Assembly (NCBI RefSeq): GCF_029581395.1 | Contig: NZ_CP121115.1 | Location: 124,001-188,000, forward strand | Source of the DNA: Roseinatronobacter sp. S2 | Lineage (GTDB): Bacteria > Pseudomonadota > Alphaproteobacteria > Rhodobacterales > Rhodobacteraceae | DNA: 64,000 nt | Reading direction: 5' to 3' | Shown: positions 8,882 to 17,458 of the stretch, one piece after another | Layout: the number at the start of each line of letters is the position of its first letter | Numbering within the stretch: position 1 is the first letter of the stretch | Position numbers and translations under genes: made by a program | The notes under the pieces: generated by a model | What the model was told of the DNA's origin: nothing | The model's database searches: none | What the model saw: only the letters and a program-made list of their open reading frames with translations

Positions 8882-9781
8882 ATGACGCGCATGACCCCGA
8901 CCGTTGCAGGTCTGGCCCTGATGCTGCTTGGCATGTTCCTGTTTGCGTCCAATGACGCATTGGGCAAATGGCTGGTCAGCAGTTATTCGGTAGGTCAGGT
9001 TCTGACCATCCGCAGCCTAGCGGCTTTGGCGGTGTTGCTGCCATTTCTGTATGCGTTCGGGTTTCGCAGGCTGTTTCATGTCGAACGCCCGGGCATCCAG
9101 TTTGCCCGCGTTGTGCTGTCCACCGCCGAGGTGTTCTGCTTTTACTTCGCTGTGCGTCACATGCCGCTTGCCGACACCATGACCTTCTGGCTGGCCGCGC
9201 CCATTTATGTGGCCGTGCTGTCGCCCTTATTGTTGCGCGAAACTGTCAGCCCCTTGCGTTGGGGTGCAGTTATATTCGGGTTTGTGGGGGTGTTGATTGC
9301 GCTGAAACCAAGTGGCGAAGGGGCCGCGCTGGCCAGCCTTGTAGCCATCATCGGGTCGCTGTGTTTCGCGCTGATGATGATTACAGGGCGCTATCTGCGC
9401 GGCACACCCGACATGACGCTGGTGTTCTGGCAATTAATCGGGGCAGGTGTCGCAGGTGTTATTGCAGCCCCTGTGGGCTGGTCCATGCCGGGGTCGTTTG
9501 ACTGGGGCTTGCTGGCGCTGGTCGGTGTGGTGGCGATGGGCGCGCATCTGTGTGTCAACCGCGCGCTGAAACTGGCCGATGCCGCCCTGATTGCGCCGTT
9601 GCAATATACATTGCTGCTGTGGGCCGTGATCCTTGGCTGGATATTCTTTGGTGATATTCCGCGTTTGGCCATGCTGGCGGGGGCGGTTGTGATTATCCTG
9701 TCCGGTCTGGTTCTGGTGCTGCCCGAACAACGCATAAAGGCCGGATTTGCGCAACGCTGGCGCAAAGAAAAAGCCCCCTGA
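8882..9781 (+). CDS. EamA/DMT-family membrane transporter
   Basis: A 299-residue protein with about ten transmembrane segments arranged as two EamA (DUF6) repeats, the second starting near residue 150. Features include FASNDALGKWLV near the N-terminus and a repeated Pro/Gly-rich helix pattern (APIYVAVLSPLLLRE and APLQYTLLLWAVILGW) at the end of each repeat. The family exports or exchanges small metabolites such as amino acids, nucleosides or sugars; no substrate can be assigned here. It follows the TRAP genes after a strong stem-loop and converges on the KDA dehydratase gene. Its final codons overlap the minus-strand terminator at 9764-9801. The start at 8882 has a weak ribosome-binding site; ATG at 8891 is an alternative. 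Confidence 0.85.
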   Translation: MTRMTPTVAGLALMLLGMFLFASNDALGKWLVSSYSVGQVLTIRSLAALAVLLPFLYAFGFRRLFHVERPGIQFARVVLSTAEVFCFYFAVRHMPLADTMTFWLAAPIYVAVLSPLLLRETVSPLRWGAVIFGFVGVLIALKPSGEGAALASLVAIIGSLCFALMMITGRYLRGTPDMTLVFWQLIGAGVAGVIAAPVGWSMPGSFDWGLLALVGVVAMGAHLCVNRALKLADAALIAPLQYTLLLWAVILGWIFFGDIPRLAMLAGAVVIILSGLVLVLPEQRIKAGFAQRWRKEKAP

Positions 9782-9801
9782 CCGCGCGCGGGCCAAGGGG
9801 C
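9764..9801 (-). terminator. rho-independent terminator of the arabinose operon
   Basis: Read on the minus strand, an 11-bp stem (9801-9791 with 9783-9773, two G-U pairs) closes a 7-nt loop and is followed directly by TTTTTC (complement of 9767-9772). It lies 26 bases after the KDA dehydratase stop and overlaps the last codons and stop of the convergent permease gene. Confidence 0.8.
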
Positions 9802-9826
9802 GGGTGTTAGGCCTTGATGGCCGGCG

Positions 9827-10744
9827 TTATTTGCCCCAGCGCAGGGCAATCAGGTCCAGTTCGCGCGACAGTTGCAACAGGCGCTGTTCGGTGCGTGCGC
9901 TTAGGGGCTTTAGCGGGTGGCGCACATGGTCGGACCGGATGACGCCGCCGTGTTTCATGACAGTCTTGGCCGCGCGCAACCCGCATTGGCGGTTTTCATG
10001 ATTGATCAGCGGCAGGCACAGTTTCCACTGGTCCAGCGCCGCATCTGTCGCGCCATCCAGATACTGCGTGACAATGGGCCGGATATGTTCGGGCAACAGT
10101 GCGGATGTCATGGTGCCCGTGCAGCCCGCATCCAGATCGGCCAGCAATGTGACCGCTTCTTCGCCATCAAACGGCCCTATAATGTCCTTGCCGCCCGTTT
10201 CAATTAATGCCGCCAGCTTGTCGGCCGCAAACGGCATTTCCAGCTTGAAATAGCTGACCTGTTCCAATTCATGCGCCATTCGGGCCAGAAACGGCACCGA
10301 CAACTGACAGCCCGACAAGGGCGCGTCCTGCACCATGATGGGGATGGTGATGGCGTCGGACACGGCCTTGAAATGCTCAAATATCATCCCCTCGGCGGGG
10401 ACCAGCCCGACACCGTGATAGGGGGGCATCATCATGACCATGGCCGCGCCCATGGATTGCGCAGCGCGCGCGCGGGCGACCACCAGATCGGTGGAAAAAT
10501 GGCTGATGGTCACAATCACCGGCACGCGCCCCGCGACATGTTCCAGCGACACGCGCATCATCGCGGTGCGTTCATCATCGGACAGCACAAACTGTTCGGA
10601 ATAATTCGCCAGAATGCAGATCGCATCAACACCTTGATCAATCATGCAATCCAGCACGCGGCGCATGCCATCATGATCCAGACTGCCATCATCAAGAAAC
10701 GGGGTAGGGGCTACGGGCAGAATGCCCTTGAGTGGGGTTTGCAT
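9827..10744 (-). CDS. araD: L-2-keto-3-deoxyarabonate dehydratase (DHDPS/NAL family)
   Basis: A 305-residue TIM-barrel class I enzyme of the dihydrodipicolinate synthase family. The Schiff-base lysine is K167 in SYFKLEM. At the position where DHDPS has a catalytic tyrosine (YNVP), this protein reads QDAP, as in the keto-deoxy-arabonate dehydratase subgroup. The expected reaction is L-2-keto-3-deoxyarabonate to 2-ketoglutarate semialdehyde. The assignment rests on its place at the end of an operon with arabinose dehydrogenase (9 bp upstream) and arabonate dehydratase. The gene symbol follows Azospirillum usage, not the E. coli epimerase. The start has AAGGA seven bases ahead. An aldolase activity on related substrates cannot be excluded from sequence. 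Confidence 0.83.
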   Translation of the reverse strand: MQTPLKGILPVAPTPFLDDGSLDHDGMRRVLDCMIDQGVDAICILANYSEQFVLSDDERTAMMRVSLEHVAGRVPVIVTISHFSTDLVVARARAAQSMGAAMVMMMPPYHGVGLVPAEGMIFEHFKAVSDAITIPIMVQDAPLSGCQLSVPFLARMAHELEQVSYFKLEMPFAADKLAALIETGGKDIIGPFDGEEAVTLLADLDAGCTGTMTSALLPEHIRPIVTQYLDGATDAALDQWKLCLPLINHENRQCGLRAAKTVMKHGGVIRSDHVRHPLKPLSARTEQRLLQLSRELDLIALRWGK

Positions 10745-10753
10745 GTGGGGTCC

Positions 10754-11668
10754 TTAGAAATGGAAAGGGTCAACACTGACACGCGTGCCAGTCATGAAGG
10801 CATCGGCAACCAGTGTCAGGGGGCGGATGTCCATGTCAGACTCGCCCGCGCGCACAAGCTGCGCCATACGCTGATACAGGCGCGGGTATTCACCCGACAG
10901 CGCATTGTGGGGTTCATTGCAGGGCGCGCCGTTCAGCAGCATACGCGCGCCGCCATCATGCAATTCCAGCGTGCCCTGATCGGTTTCAAGCGTGATCGAC
11001 CATGTTTGCGGTCCGGTCTGGCGCCAGTCGAATTCGGCGCTGATGTTGTTGGTAAAGTCCAGCTGTGCGGCAATCGGCATCTGGCGGTTTTGCGGCACTT
11101 CCAGCGTGGCTGCGCGCAAATGCACCGTGCAGGGCAGGATTTCAGTCAGGATGGACAATGCATTTATGCCGGGGTCAAACACGCCCATGCCGCCTGCATC
11201 GAACACCCAATCCTGACCGGGGTGCCATTTGCGCACATCCTCGCGCCATGTGATGCGCCCTGATGTCACGGTTTTGCCCGCCAGCCATGCTTTCGCGGGG
11301 GCGACCATCGCGGCCTCTCGGCTGTGCCATGTGGCGAAAACCCCAAGGCGCGCGCTTTGGGCCATAGCCTGCAATGTGGCGCATTCGGACAGCGTGGCAC
11401 CGGGGGGTTTTTCCAGCATGACATAGCGCCCCGCCTGCAACGCTTTCGCGGCCAGATCGAACCGCGGCACAGGCGGCACGCATAACGAGATGACACGAAT
11501 ATCACTGCGCGCGGCCAGCATGGCATCCAGATCACGCCAAGCCTCGACCCCGTCAACGCTGCCATTGCGCGACACTGTCGCGGCCAGTTCCCAATCCGGC
11601 GATACGCGCAAGGCCGGCACATGCTGGTCGAGGGCGATTTTTCCAATTCCGACAAGGGCTATTTTCAT
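10754..11668 (-). CDS. araA: L-arabinose / D-galactose 1-dehydrogenase (Gfo/Idh/MocA family)
   Basis: A 304-residue NAD(P)-dependent dehydrogenase that oxidises L-arabinose (often also D-galactose) to the 1,4-lactone. The N-terminal Rossmann motif is GIGKIALDQHVPAL, and the family EKPPG motif occurs at about residue 92. Segments such as PPGATLSE, FATWHSREAA, EDVRKWHPGQDW and FDPGINALSILTEILP follow the Azospirillum AraA enzyme closely. The start at 11668 forms a TGATG junction with the upstream arabonate dehydratase, so the two are coupled; an upstream in-frame ATG at 11704 would lie deep in that gene. The gene symbol follows Azospirillum, not the E. coli isomerase. A lactonase, the next enzyme, is missing from this operon. 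Confidence 0.9.
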   Translation of the reverse strand: MKIALVGIGKIALDQHVPALRVSPDWELAATVSRNGSVDGVEAWRDLDAMLAARSDIRVISLCVPPVPRFDLAAKALQAGRYVMLEKPPGATLSECATLQAMAQSARLGVFATWHSREAAMVAPAKAWLAGKTVTSGRITWREDVRKWHPGQDWVFDAGGMGVFDPGINALSILTEILPCTVHLRAATLEVPQNRQMPIAAQLDFTNNISAEFDWRQTGPQTWSITLETDQGTLELHDGGARMLLNGAPCNEPHNALSGEYPRLYQRMAQLVRAGESDMDIRPLTLVADAFMTGTRVSVDPFHF

Positions 11669-13410
11669 CAGTGACTGTCCCTTCCGACCGGGGCGCCACG
11701 GCACCCTTTCAGAAAATCAAGGTCCGCGCCTGTATCCGCCCCTTCGACATGGTGGGCATGCAGCCATGCGTAACCGGATGCGGGCAGGGGGGCAGGCGGG
11801 GTCCAGCCGTCCAGCCGTGCGGCCAGTTTGGCGTCCGTTATGTCCAGATGCAGACGGCGCGCGGTCACGTCCAATTCGATCATATCGCCGCTTTGCACCA
11901 CGGCCAGCGGGCCGCCTGCCGCCGCTTCGGGCGATGTGTGCAGGACAACTGTGCCATAGGCCGTGCCCGACATGCGCGCATCTGATATGCGCACCATATC
12001 GGTGATACCCTTTTTCAAAATCTTGGGGGGCAGGCCCATATTGCCCACTTCGGCCATGCCGGGGTAACCTTTGGGGCCGCAATTTTTCAGCACCATGATG
12101 CAATGCTCGTCAATGTCCAGATCGGGGTCGTTGATGCGGGCCTTGTAATCGTCGATATCTTCAAAAACCACCGCGCGGCCACGATGGTGCAACAAATGCG
12201 CTGACGCGGCTGATGGTTTCAGCACCGCGCCTTTCGGGGCAAGATTGCCGCGCAGCACGACAATCCCGCCTTCTTGTGTCAGGGCGCGTTCAACGGGCAG
12301 GATGACATCGGGGTTGTGGTTCGTGACATCTTGCAATTCATCCCAGATCGGCCCGCCGGACACGGTCAGCGCGTCCTTGTGCAGCATTCCCGCCTCGCCC
12401 AAGCGGCGCAGCACGACCGGCAGGCCACCGGCGTAGAAGAATTCCTCCATCAGGTATTTGCCCGATGGCATCAGGTTGACGATGGTGGGCACCCCGCGCC
12501 CGCAGCGGTCCCAGTCGTCAAGGCCAAGGTCAATGCCCACACGCCCCGCAACCGCCATCATATGGATCACGGCATTGGTGGACCCGCCGATTGCGGCATT
12601 GGTGCGGATGGCATTTTCAAACGCCTGCTTGGTCAGAATATCGGACGGTTTCAGATCATCCTTGACCATCTGGACAATGCGCCGCCCCGACAGCTGCGCC
12701 ATGACACGGCGGCGCGCATCCACGGCGGGGATTGCCGCATTGCCCGACAAGGCCATGCCCAACGCCTCGGCCATCGACGCCATGGTGGACGCCGTGCCCA
12801 TCGTGTTGCACGACCCGGGGGAACGTGACATGGACGCTTCCGCTTCCAGAAACTCCTCCGGTGTCATCTCGCCTGCTTTGACCGCTTCGGAAAATTTCCA
12901 CAAATGCGTCCCAGACCCCACGCGTTCCCCGCGGAAATGACCGTTCAGCATTGGCCCGCCACTGACAAGGATCGAAGGCAGGTCACTTGACGCCGCCGCC
13001 ATCAGCAGGCTGGGCGTGGTCTTGTCGCAGCCCGCCAGCAACACGCAGCCATCCATGGGCAAGCCGCGCATCTGTTCCTCGATGGACATGGCCGCCAGAT
13101 TGCGAAACATCATCGCCGTGGGCCGGAACCCCGATTCCGACGCCGAAAAGGCAGGCACTTCGACAGGCAGCCCACCCGCTTCATAGATGCCTGCGCGCAC
13201 CTTTTGCGCCAGATCGGCCAGATGGGCGTTGCAGGGTGTCAGTTCCGACCATGTGTTCAGAATGGCAATGACGGGGCGGCCATCGAACATGTCATGCGGG
13301 ATGCCCTGATTTTTCATCCATCCGCGATGATAGATCGCATCGCGCCCAGTGCCCCCGAACCATTCCTGTGACCGTAGTTTTCGGGGCCATTTTGCCGGTG
13401 TGAAAGTCAT
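11668..13410 (-). CDS. araC: L-arabonate dehydratase (IlvD/EDD family)
   Basis: A 580-residue dehydratase converting L-arabonate to L-2-keto-3-deoxyarabonate. Cluster-ligating cysteines are visible as C60 (SELTPCNAH), C128 (LLAGCDKTTP) and C201 (GSCNTMGTAST), and the N-terminal text LRSQEWFGG then YHRGWMKNQGIP matches characterised arabonate dehydratases. The C-terminal motif RISDARMSGTAYGTVVLH differs from the xylonate enzyme at 2898-4679, supporting a different substrate. It is 19 bp after gguB and overlaps the dehydrogenase start (TGATG). AAGGG precedes the ATG by seven bases. The symbol follows Azospirillum usage; it is unrelated to the E. coli AraC regulator. Confidence 0.9.
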   Translation of the reverse strand: MTFTPAKWPRKLRSQEWFGGTGRDAIYHRGWMKNQGIPHDMFDGRPVIAILNTWSELTPCNAHLADLAQKVRAGIYEAGGLPVEVPAFSASESGFRPTAMMFRNLAAMSIEEQMRGLPMDGCVLLAGCDKTTPSLLMAAASSDLPSILVSGGPMLNGHFRGERVGSGTHLWKFSEAVKAGEMTPEEFLEAEASMSRSPGSCNTMGTASTMASMAEALGMALSGNAAIPAVDARRRVMAQLSGRRIVQMVKDDLKPSDILTKQAFENAIRTNAAIGGSTNAVIHMMAVAGRVGIDLGLDDWDRCGRGVPTIVNLMPSGKYLMEEFFYAGGLPVVLRRLGEAGMLHKDALTVSGGPIWDELQDVTNHNPDVILPVERALTQEGGIVVLRGNLAPKGAVLKPSAASAHLLHHRGRAVVFEDIDDYKARINDPDLDIDEHCIMVLKNCGPKGYPGMAEVGNMGLPPKILKKGITDMVRISDARMSGTAYGTVVLHTSPEAAAGGPLAVVQSGDMIELDVTARRLHLDITDAKLAARLDGWTPPAPLPASGYAWLHAHHVEGADTGADLDFLKGCRGAPVGRDSH

Positions 13411-13429
13411 ATTTTACCCTTTGCCCGCA

Positions 13430-14659
13430 TTAGACGCGTTTGCTTTTGTTGTAGACGTCGAAAATCACGGCAGCCAGCAGCACCAGGCCCTTGATCATCT
13501 GTTGATAATCAATGCCGATCCCCATGATGGACATGCCGTTGTTCAAAACACCCATCAGGAATGCGCCGACGACCGCACCCACGATCTTGCCGACCCCGCC
13601 CGACATGGATGCCCCCCCGATGAAGGCTGCGGCAATTACGTCAAGTTCCAGCGCGAAGCCCGCCTTGGGGGTGGCCGTGTTCAGCCGTGCGGCGAAAACC
13701 AGCCCCGCCGCTGCGGCCAGAACACCCATGTTGACAAAGGCCAGAAAGGTCAGGCGTTCGGTCTTGATACCGGACAGTTTCGCGGCCTTTTCATTGCCGC
13801 CGACTGCATAAATCTGGCGGCCTATGACGGTGTTTTCGGTCAGAAACGCATAGATGATGGTCAGTATGCCCATGGTCAGCAGCACATTGGGCAATCCGCG
13901 AAAACTGGACAGCTTATAGGTGATGAACACCAGCGCCGCCGCGACGATGATGTTGCGGACCACAAAGAACGCAAATGGTTCACCCACAACGCCGAAAGTT
14001 TTGTTGCGCGCGCGTTTGTTGATCCCCATCCAGACGATGACGGCGGCCGCGACCACGCCGGTCAGCAGGGCCAGAATATTGACATTGCGTTCGCCAAACA
14101 ACACCGCCAGCGACTGCCCCCATGCGGCAGGAAACGGATCTGCGACAAAGCCTGTGGCGATGACCTGAAATTCACGCGGGAAGGGGCCGACAGACTGGCC
14201 TTGCAGCAGCCACAGCGACAGCCCGCGAAACACCAGCATACCCGCAAGCGTCACAATAAAGGACGGGATTTTCCAATAGGCAATCCAATAGCCCTGCGCC
14301 GCCCCGATCAAACCGCCCGTAATCAGGCAGATAACAACTGCCACCATCAACGGCAGACCCATGGACACGATCAGCACTGCCGCCAGCGCCCCGATGAAGC
14401 CCATAACCGACCCTACCGACAAATCGATATTGCCAGACACGATGACAATCAGCATGCCAAGCGCCATGATGACGATATAGCTGTTTTGCAACAGCAGGTT
14501 GGTAATGTTTACGGGCCGCATAAGCGTGCCGTTGGTGGTGATCTGGAAAAACACCATCACCGCGATCAGCGCGAACAAAAGACCATATTCGCGCAGGTGG
14601 TTCACCAGATACTCGCGCATCGATTGCGCTGTTCCTGCTTGTGCATTTGCCTGTTGCAT
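13430..14659 (-). CDS. gguB: sugar ABC transporter permease GguB
   Basis: A 409-residue CUT2-class membrane permease with about ten hydrophobic helices. It carries the BPD_transp_2 pattern: NITNLLLQNSYIVIMALGMLIVIVSGNIDLSVGS in the first half (residues 50-85) and ATGG-like AVGGNEKAAKLSGIKT near residue 300, followed by GGASMSGGVGKIVGAVVGA. It should form the inner-membrane channel for the ChvE-dependent uptake of arabinose, galactose, glucose and related aldoses. The ATG at 14659 is chosen because GGAG lies ahead and it sits one base after the gguA stop; an ATG at 14686 would overlap gguA. Confidence 0.9.
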   Translation of the reverse strand: MQQANAQAGTAQSMREYLVNHLREYGLLFALIAVMVFFQITTNGTLMRPVNITNLLLQNSYIVIMALGMLIVIVSGNIDLSVGSVMGFIGALAAVLIVSMGLPLMVAVVICLITGGLIGAAQGYWIAYWKIPSFIVTLAGMLVFRGLSLWLLQGQSVGPFPREFQVIATGFVADPFPAAWGQSLAVLFGERNVNILALLTGVVAAAVIVWMGINKRARNKTFGVVGEPFAFFVVRNIIVAAALVFITYKLSSFRGLPNVLLTMGILTIIYAFLTENTVIGRQIYAVGGNEKAAKLSGIKTERLTFLAFVNMGVLAAAAGLVFAARLNTATPKAGFALELDVIAAAFIGGASMSGGVGKIVGAVVGAFLMGVLNNGMSIMGIGIDYQQMIKGLVLLAAVIFDVYNKSKRV

Positions 14660-14660
14660 T

Positions 14661-16193
14661 TCAGACTTTCTCCGATCTGGTGACAATCATGGACATGATG
14701 CGTTCCTGACTGGCATCTTCTGCCGTCAATTCGCCCATGAAGGCCCCTTCATTCATGACATAAATTCTGTCGCACATGCCCAGCAGCTCCGGCATTTCAG
14801 AGGAGATCATGACAACCCCCTTGCCTTGTGCGGACAATTCGTTGATCAGGCCGTAGATTTCGAATTTTGCACCCACATCGATGCCGCGTGTCGGTTCATC
14901 AAGGATCAGAACCTCTGGACCCGAAAACAGCCATTTCGACAAAACCACCTTTTGCTGATTGCCGCCCGACAGGTTCATGACACGCTGATACACGCCCGGC
15001 GTGCGGATATTCATGCTTTTGCGGTAGCCTTCGGCCACTTGCGCTTCGCGTGCTTCATTCAGCAGACCGCGGCTGGACACAGCATGCAGATTGGCCAGTG
15101 TGATATTGCGCTGGATGCTGTCTTCCAGAATCAGGCCCAGCGACTTGCGGTCCTCGGTGGCATAGGCCAGCCCTGCGGCAATTGCATCGCTGACGGTGTT
15201 CAGCTTGACGGGGGTGCCGCGCATGCGCACCTCGCCCTGAATGTCGCGGCCATAGGACCGCCCGAACACGCTCATGGCCAGTTCCGTGCGCCCCGCGCCC
15301 ATAAGGCCCGCGATGCCCACCACCTCGCCTTCGCGGACATTGAAGGACACGTCCTTGATGGCCATGCGTTCGGGGAAATCGGGGTGGCGCACCGACCAGT
15401 TCGCCACATCCAGCAACACAGGCCCTGCGCGGCGCGCGCGCGGGGGATAGCGCTGCGCCATGTCACGGCCAACCATGTCGCGCACAATGCGGTCTTCGGT
15501 AATTTCATCGCGGCCCGCATGCAGGCTGGACACGGTGCCGCCATCGCGGATAACCGTGATGCTGTCGGCCACCTTGCGGATTTCATTCAGTTTATGGCTG
15601 ATGATGATCTGCGTCATCCCGCGCGATTTCAGTTCCAGCATCAGTTCCAGCAGCGCATCGCTGTCGGATTCCGATAATGCGGCGGTGGGTTCGTCAAGGA
15701 TCAGCAGGCGCACATCCTTGGCCAGTGCTTTCGCAATCTCGACCAGTTGCTGTTTGCCCACGCCCAGCTTTTCCACCAGAATATTCGGTGGGTCATTTAG
15801 CCCCACGCGCGCCAGCAATTCGCGTGTGCGGCGTGTTGTTTCGTGCCACTGGATATATCCGTTGCGGCTGATTTCATTGCCCAGAAACAGGTTTTCGGCT
15901 ATCGACAGCAACGGCACAAGGGCAAGTTCCTGATGGATGATGATGATCCCGCGCGCTTCGCTGTCCTGAATGGACCGGAATTCCGCCAAAGCGCCATCAT
16001 AATGGATTTCGCCTTCATAACTGCCCGCCGGATAGACGCCTGACAGCACCTTCATCAGGGTTGATTTGCCCGCACCGTTTTCACCGACAATTGCATGAAT
16101 TTCCCCTTCGGCCACCGACAGGCTTACGTCGTCCAGCGCCTTGACACCGGGAAATGACTTGGAAATTGCGCGCATTTCTAGCAGCGGCTGCAT
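14661..16193 (-). CDS. gguA: sugar ABC transporter ATP-binding protein GguA
   Basis: A 510-residue CUT2 ATPase made of two ABC domains. The first has a complete Walker A (GENGAGKST, about residue 36), a Q-loop and Walker B ([11 protein letters not shown]). The second has the degenerate nucleotide site typical of CUT2 proteins ([11 protein letters not shown]), a normal signature LSGGNQQKV and [13 protein letters not shown]. It energises uptake with ChvE and GguB. The start at 16193 has AAGGGCGGG ahead of it; an in-frame ATG at 16244 would extend into the stem-loop that follows chvE. It overlaps neither neighbour and is spaced one base from gguB. Confidence 0.92.
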   Translation of the reverse strand: MQPLLEMRAISKSFPGVKALDDVSLSVAEGEIHAIVGENGAGKSTLMKVLSGVYPAGSYEGEIHYDGALAEFRSIQDSEARGIIIIHQELALVPLLSIAENLFLGNEISRNGYIQWHETTRRTRELLARVGLNDPPNILVEKLGVGKQQLVEIAKALAKDVRLLILDEPTAALSESDSDALLELMLELKSRGMTQIIISHKLNEIRKVADSITVIRDGGTVSSLHAGRDEITEDRIVRDMVGRDMAQRYPPRARRAGPVLLDVANWSVRHPDFPERMAIKDVSFNVREGEVVGIAGLMGAGRTELAMSVFGRSYGRDIQGEVRMRGTPVKLNTVSDAIAAGLAYATEDRKSLGLILEDSIQRNITLANLHAVSSRGLLNEAREAQVAEGYRKSMNIRTPGVYQRVMNLSGGNQQKVVLSKWLFSGPEVLILDEPTRGIDVGAKFEIYGLINELSAQGKGVVMISSEMPELLGMCDRIYVMNEGAFMGELTAEDASQERIMSMIVTRSEKV

Positions 16194-16220
16194 GGTGTCC
16201 CGCCCTTCGTTCCAATTATG

Positions 16221-16252
16221 CGCATGCCTTGAGGACTGCCCCAAGGCATGCG
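16221..16252 (-). other. perfect 11-bp stem-loop between chvE and gguA
   Basis: CGCATGCCTTG at 16221-16231 pairs with CAAGGCATGCG at 16242-16252 across a 10-nt loop. It lies 22 bases past the chvE stop inside the operon. Such intercistronic stems commonly protect binding-protein mRNA so that it exceeds the membrane-subunit mRNA. Confidence 0.7.
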
Positions 16253-16274
16253 GTTGCAGGGTGAATGAACAGAC

Positions 16275-17324
16275 TTAGCGCAGTTGCTCTTCGGTGTAGT
16301 AGCCCGACCCGATCAGGATTTCTTCCCAGTTCGAGGCATCAACCGACACCGGCTCCAGCAAGAAGCTGGGCACAACCTTGACACCGTTATCATAGGTTTC
16401 GGTGTCGTTGATTTCCGGCTCGTCCCCGCCAAGAAGCGCGTTGACCATGCCAACTGTCACCCGCGCCAGTTCGCGCGTGTCCTTGAACACGGTCGAATAC
16501 TGCTCGCCCGCCAGAATGGACTTGATGGACGGGACTTCAGCATCCTGCCCGGTCACAATGGGCATTTCCTGATCATCCGACCCGTAACCTACCCCCTTGA
16601 GCGAGGACAGAATACCAATCGACAGCCCGTCATAGGGGGACAGCACGCCATGAATATCTGCATCGGTGTAATGCGCGGACAGCAGGTTATCCATGCGCGC
16701 CTGTGCAACGGCACCATCCCAGCGGAGCGTGCCCACACGGTCCATGCCCATCTGACCGGACACAATGTTGATCGATCCATCATCAATCAGCGGCTGGATC
16801 ACCGACATTGCGCCATCATAGAAGAAGAACGCGTTGTTATCATCGGGCGAGCCGCCGAACAGTTCCACATTCCAGGGCCCGGACCCGAAGCGCGATTCCA
16901 ACCCCGAAATCAGCGAGTCCGCCTGTTGCACGCCAACCTGGAAATTGTCGAAGGTCGCGTAATAGCTGACATGTTCACTGTCGCGGATCAGCCGGTCATA
17001 GGCGATGATGTCAATTCCCGCGAAATGTGCATTTTCCAGCGCGTTGGACAATGTGGTGCCGTCAATCGCCGCGATGACCAGAACATCAACCCCGTTGGTG
17101 ACCATGTTTTCAATCTGGGCCAGCTGATTGGGAATGTCATCTTCGGCATATTGCAGAATTGTGGAATAGCCGGCGTCCTCGAACAGGCCAACCATGGATT
17201 CGCCATCTGATATCCAGCGGGCGGATGATTGCGTTGGCATGGCAATGCCGATCAGCCCTTCGGCCATGGCGCCGGTGGCAAGTGTAAGTCCGACCGCGGA
17301 TGCGGTCACTAGTTTAAAAGTCAT
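16275..17324 (-). CDS. chvE: periplasmic aldose-binding protein ChvE
   Basis: A 349-residue periplasmic sugar-binding protein. Residues 1-22 form a signal peptide ending TGAMA. The mature part starts [20 protein letters not shown] and continues with [17 protein letters not shown] and [21 protein letters not shown], which are hallmark segments of the ChvE/MmsE group that binds arabinose, galactose, glucose and xylose. GGGAGGAGC precedes the ATG at 17324. The longer reading back to 17423 would contain no signal peptide at its N-terminus. It is the first gene of the arabinose operon, divergent from the LysR regulator. Confidence 0.92.
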   Translation of the reverse strand: MTFKLVTASAVGLTLATGAMAEGLIGIAMPTQSSARWISDGESMVGLFEDAGYSTILQYAEDDIPNQLAQIENMVTNGVDVLVIAAIDGTTLSNALENAHFAGIDIIAYDRLIRDSEHVSYYATFDNFQVGVQQADSLISGLESRFGSGPWNVELFGGSPDDNNAFFFYDGAMSVIQPLIDDGSINIVSGQMGMDRVGTLRWDGAVAQARMDNLLSAHYTDADIHGVLSPYDGLSIGILSSLKGVGYGSDDQEMPIVTGQDAEVPSIKSILAGEQYSTVFKDTRELARVTVGMVNALLGGDEPEINDTETYDNGVKVVPSFLLEPVSVDASNWEEILIGSGYYTEEQLR

Positions 17325-17394
17325 GATTTGCTCCTCCCAGAGAAATGCTGCGGCGCGGTCGGGTTCATGCCCGACTATTGACACCGAAGATGCC

Positions 17395-17423
17395 ATAATA
17401 GGTATGCGCGGCATTGCCATCAA
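17395..17423 (-). promoter_or_regulatory. sigma-70-like promoter of the chvE operon
   Basis: On the minus strand TTGATG (17423-17418) and TATTAT (17400-17395) are separated by exactly 17 bp, about 70 bp ahead of the chvE start. A GGTATG half-site at 17401-17406, inside the spacer, is repeated in inverted form as CATACC at 17444-17449. LysR regulators often bind such split dyads in divergent regions, so this pair is a candidate regulator site. Confidence 0.5.
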
Positions 17424-17458
17424 ATGATATTAATTGAAGTATCCATACCATTTATTGT

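Noticed and set aside
13349..14683. A 444-codon open frame on the plus strand
   Set aside because: It mirrors gguB in the opposite direction and has a His/Asp/Gln-rich composition typical of an antisense frame of a membrane protein gene.
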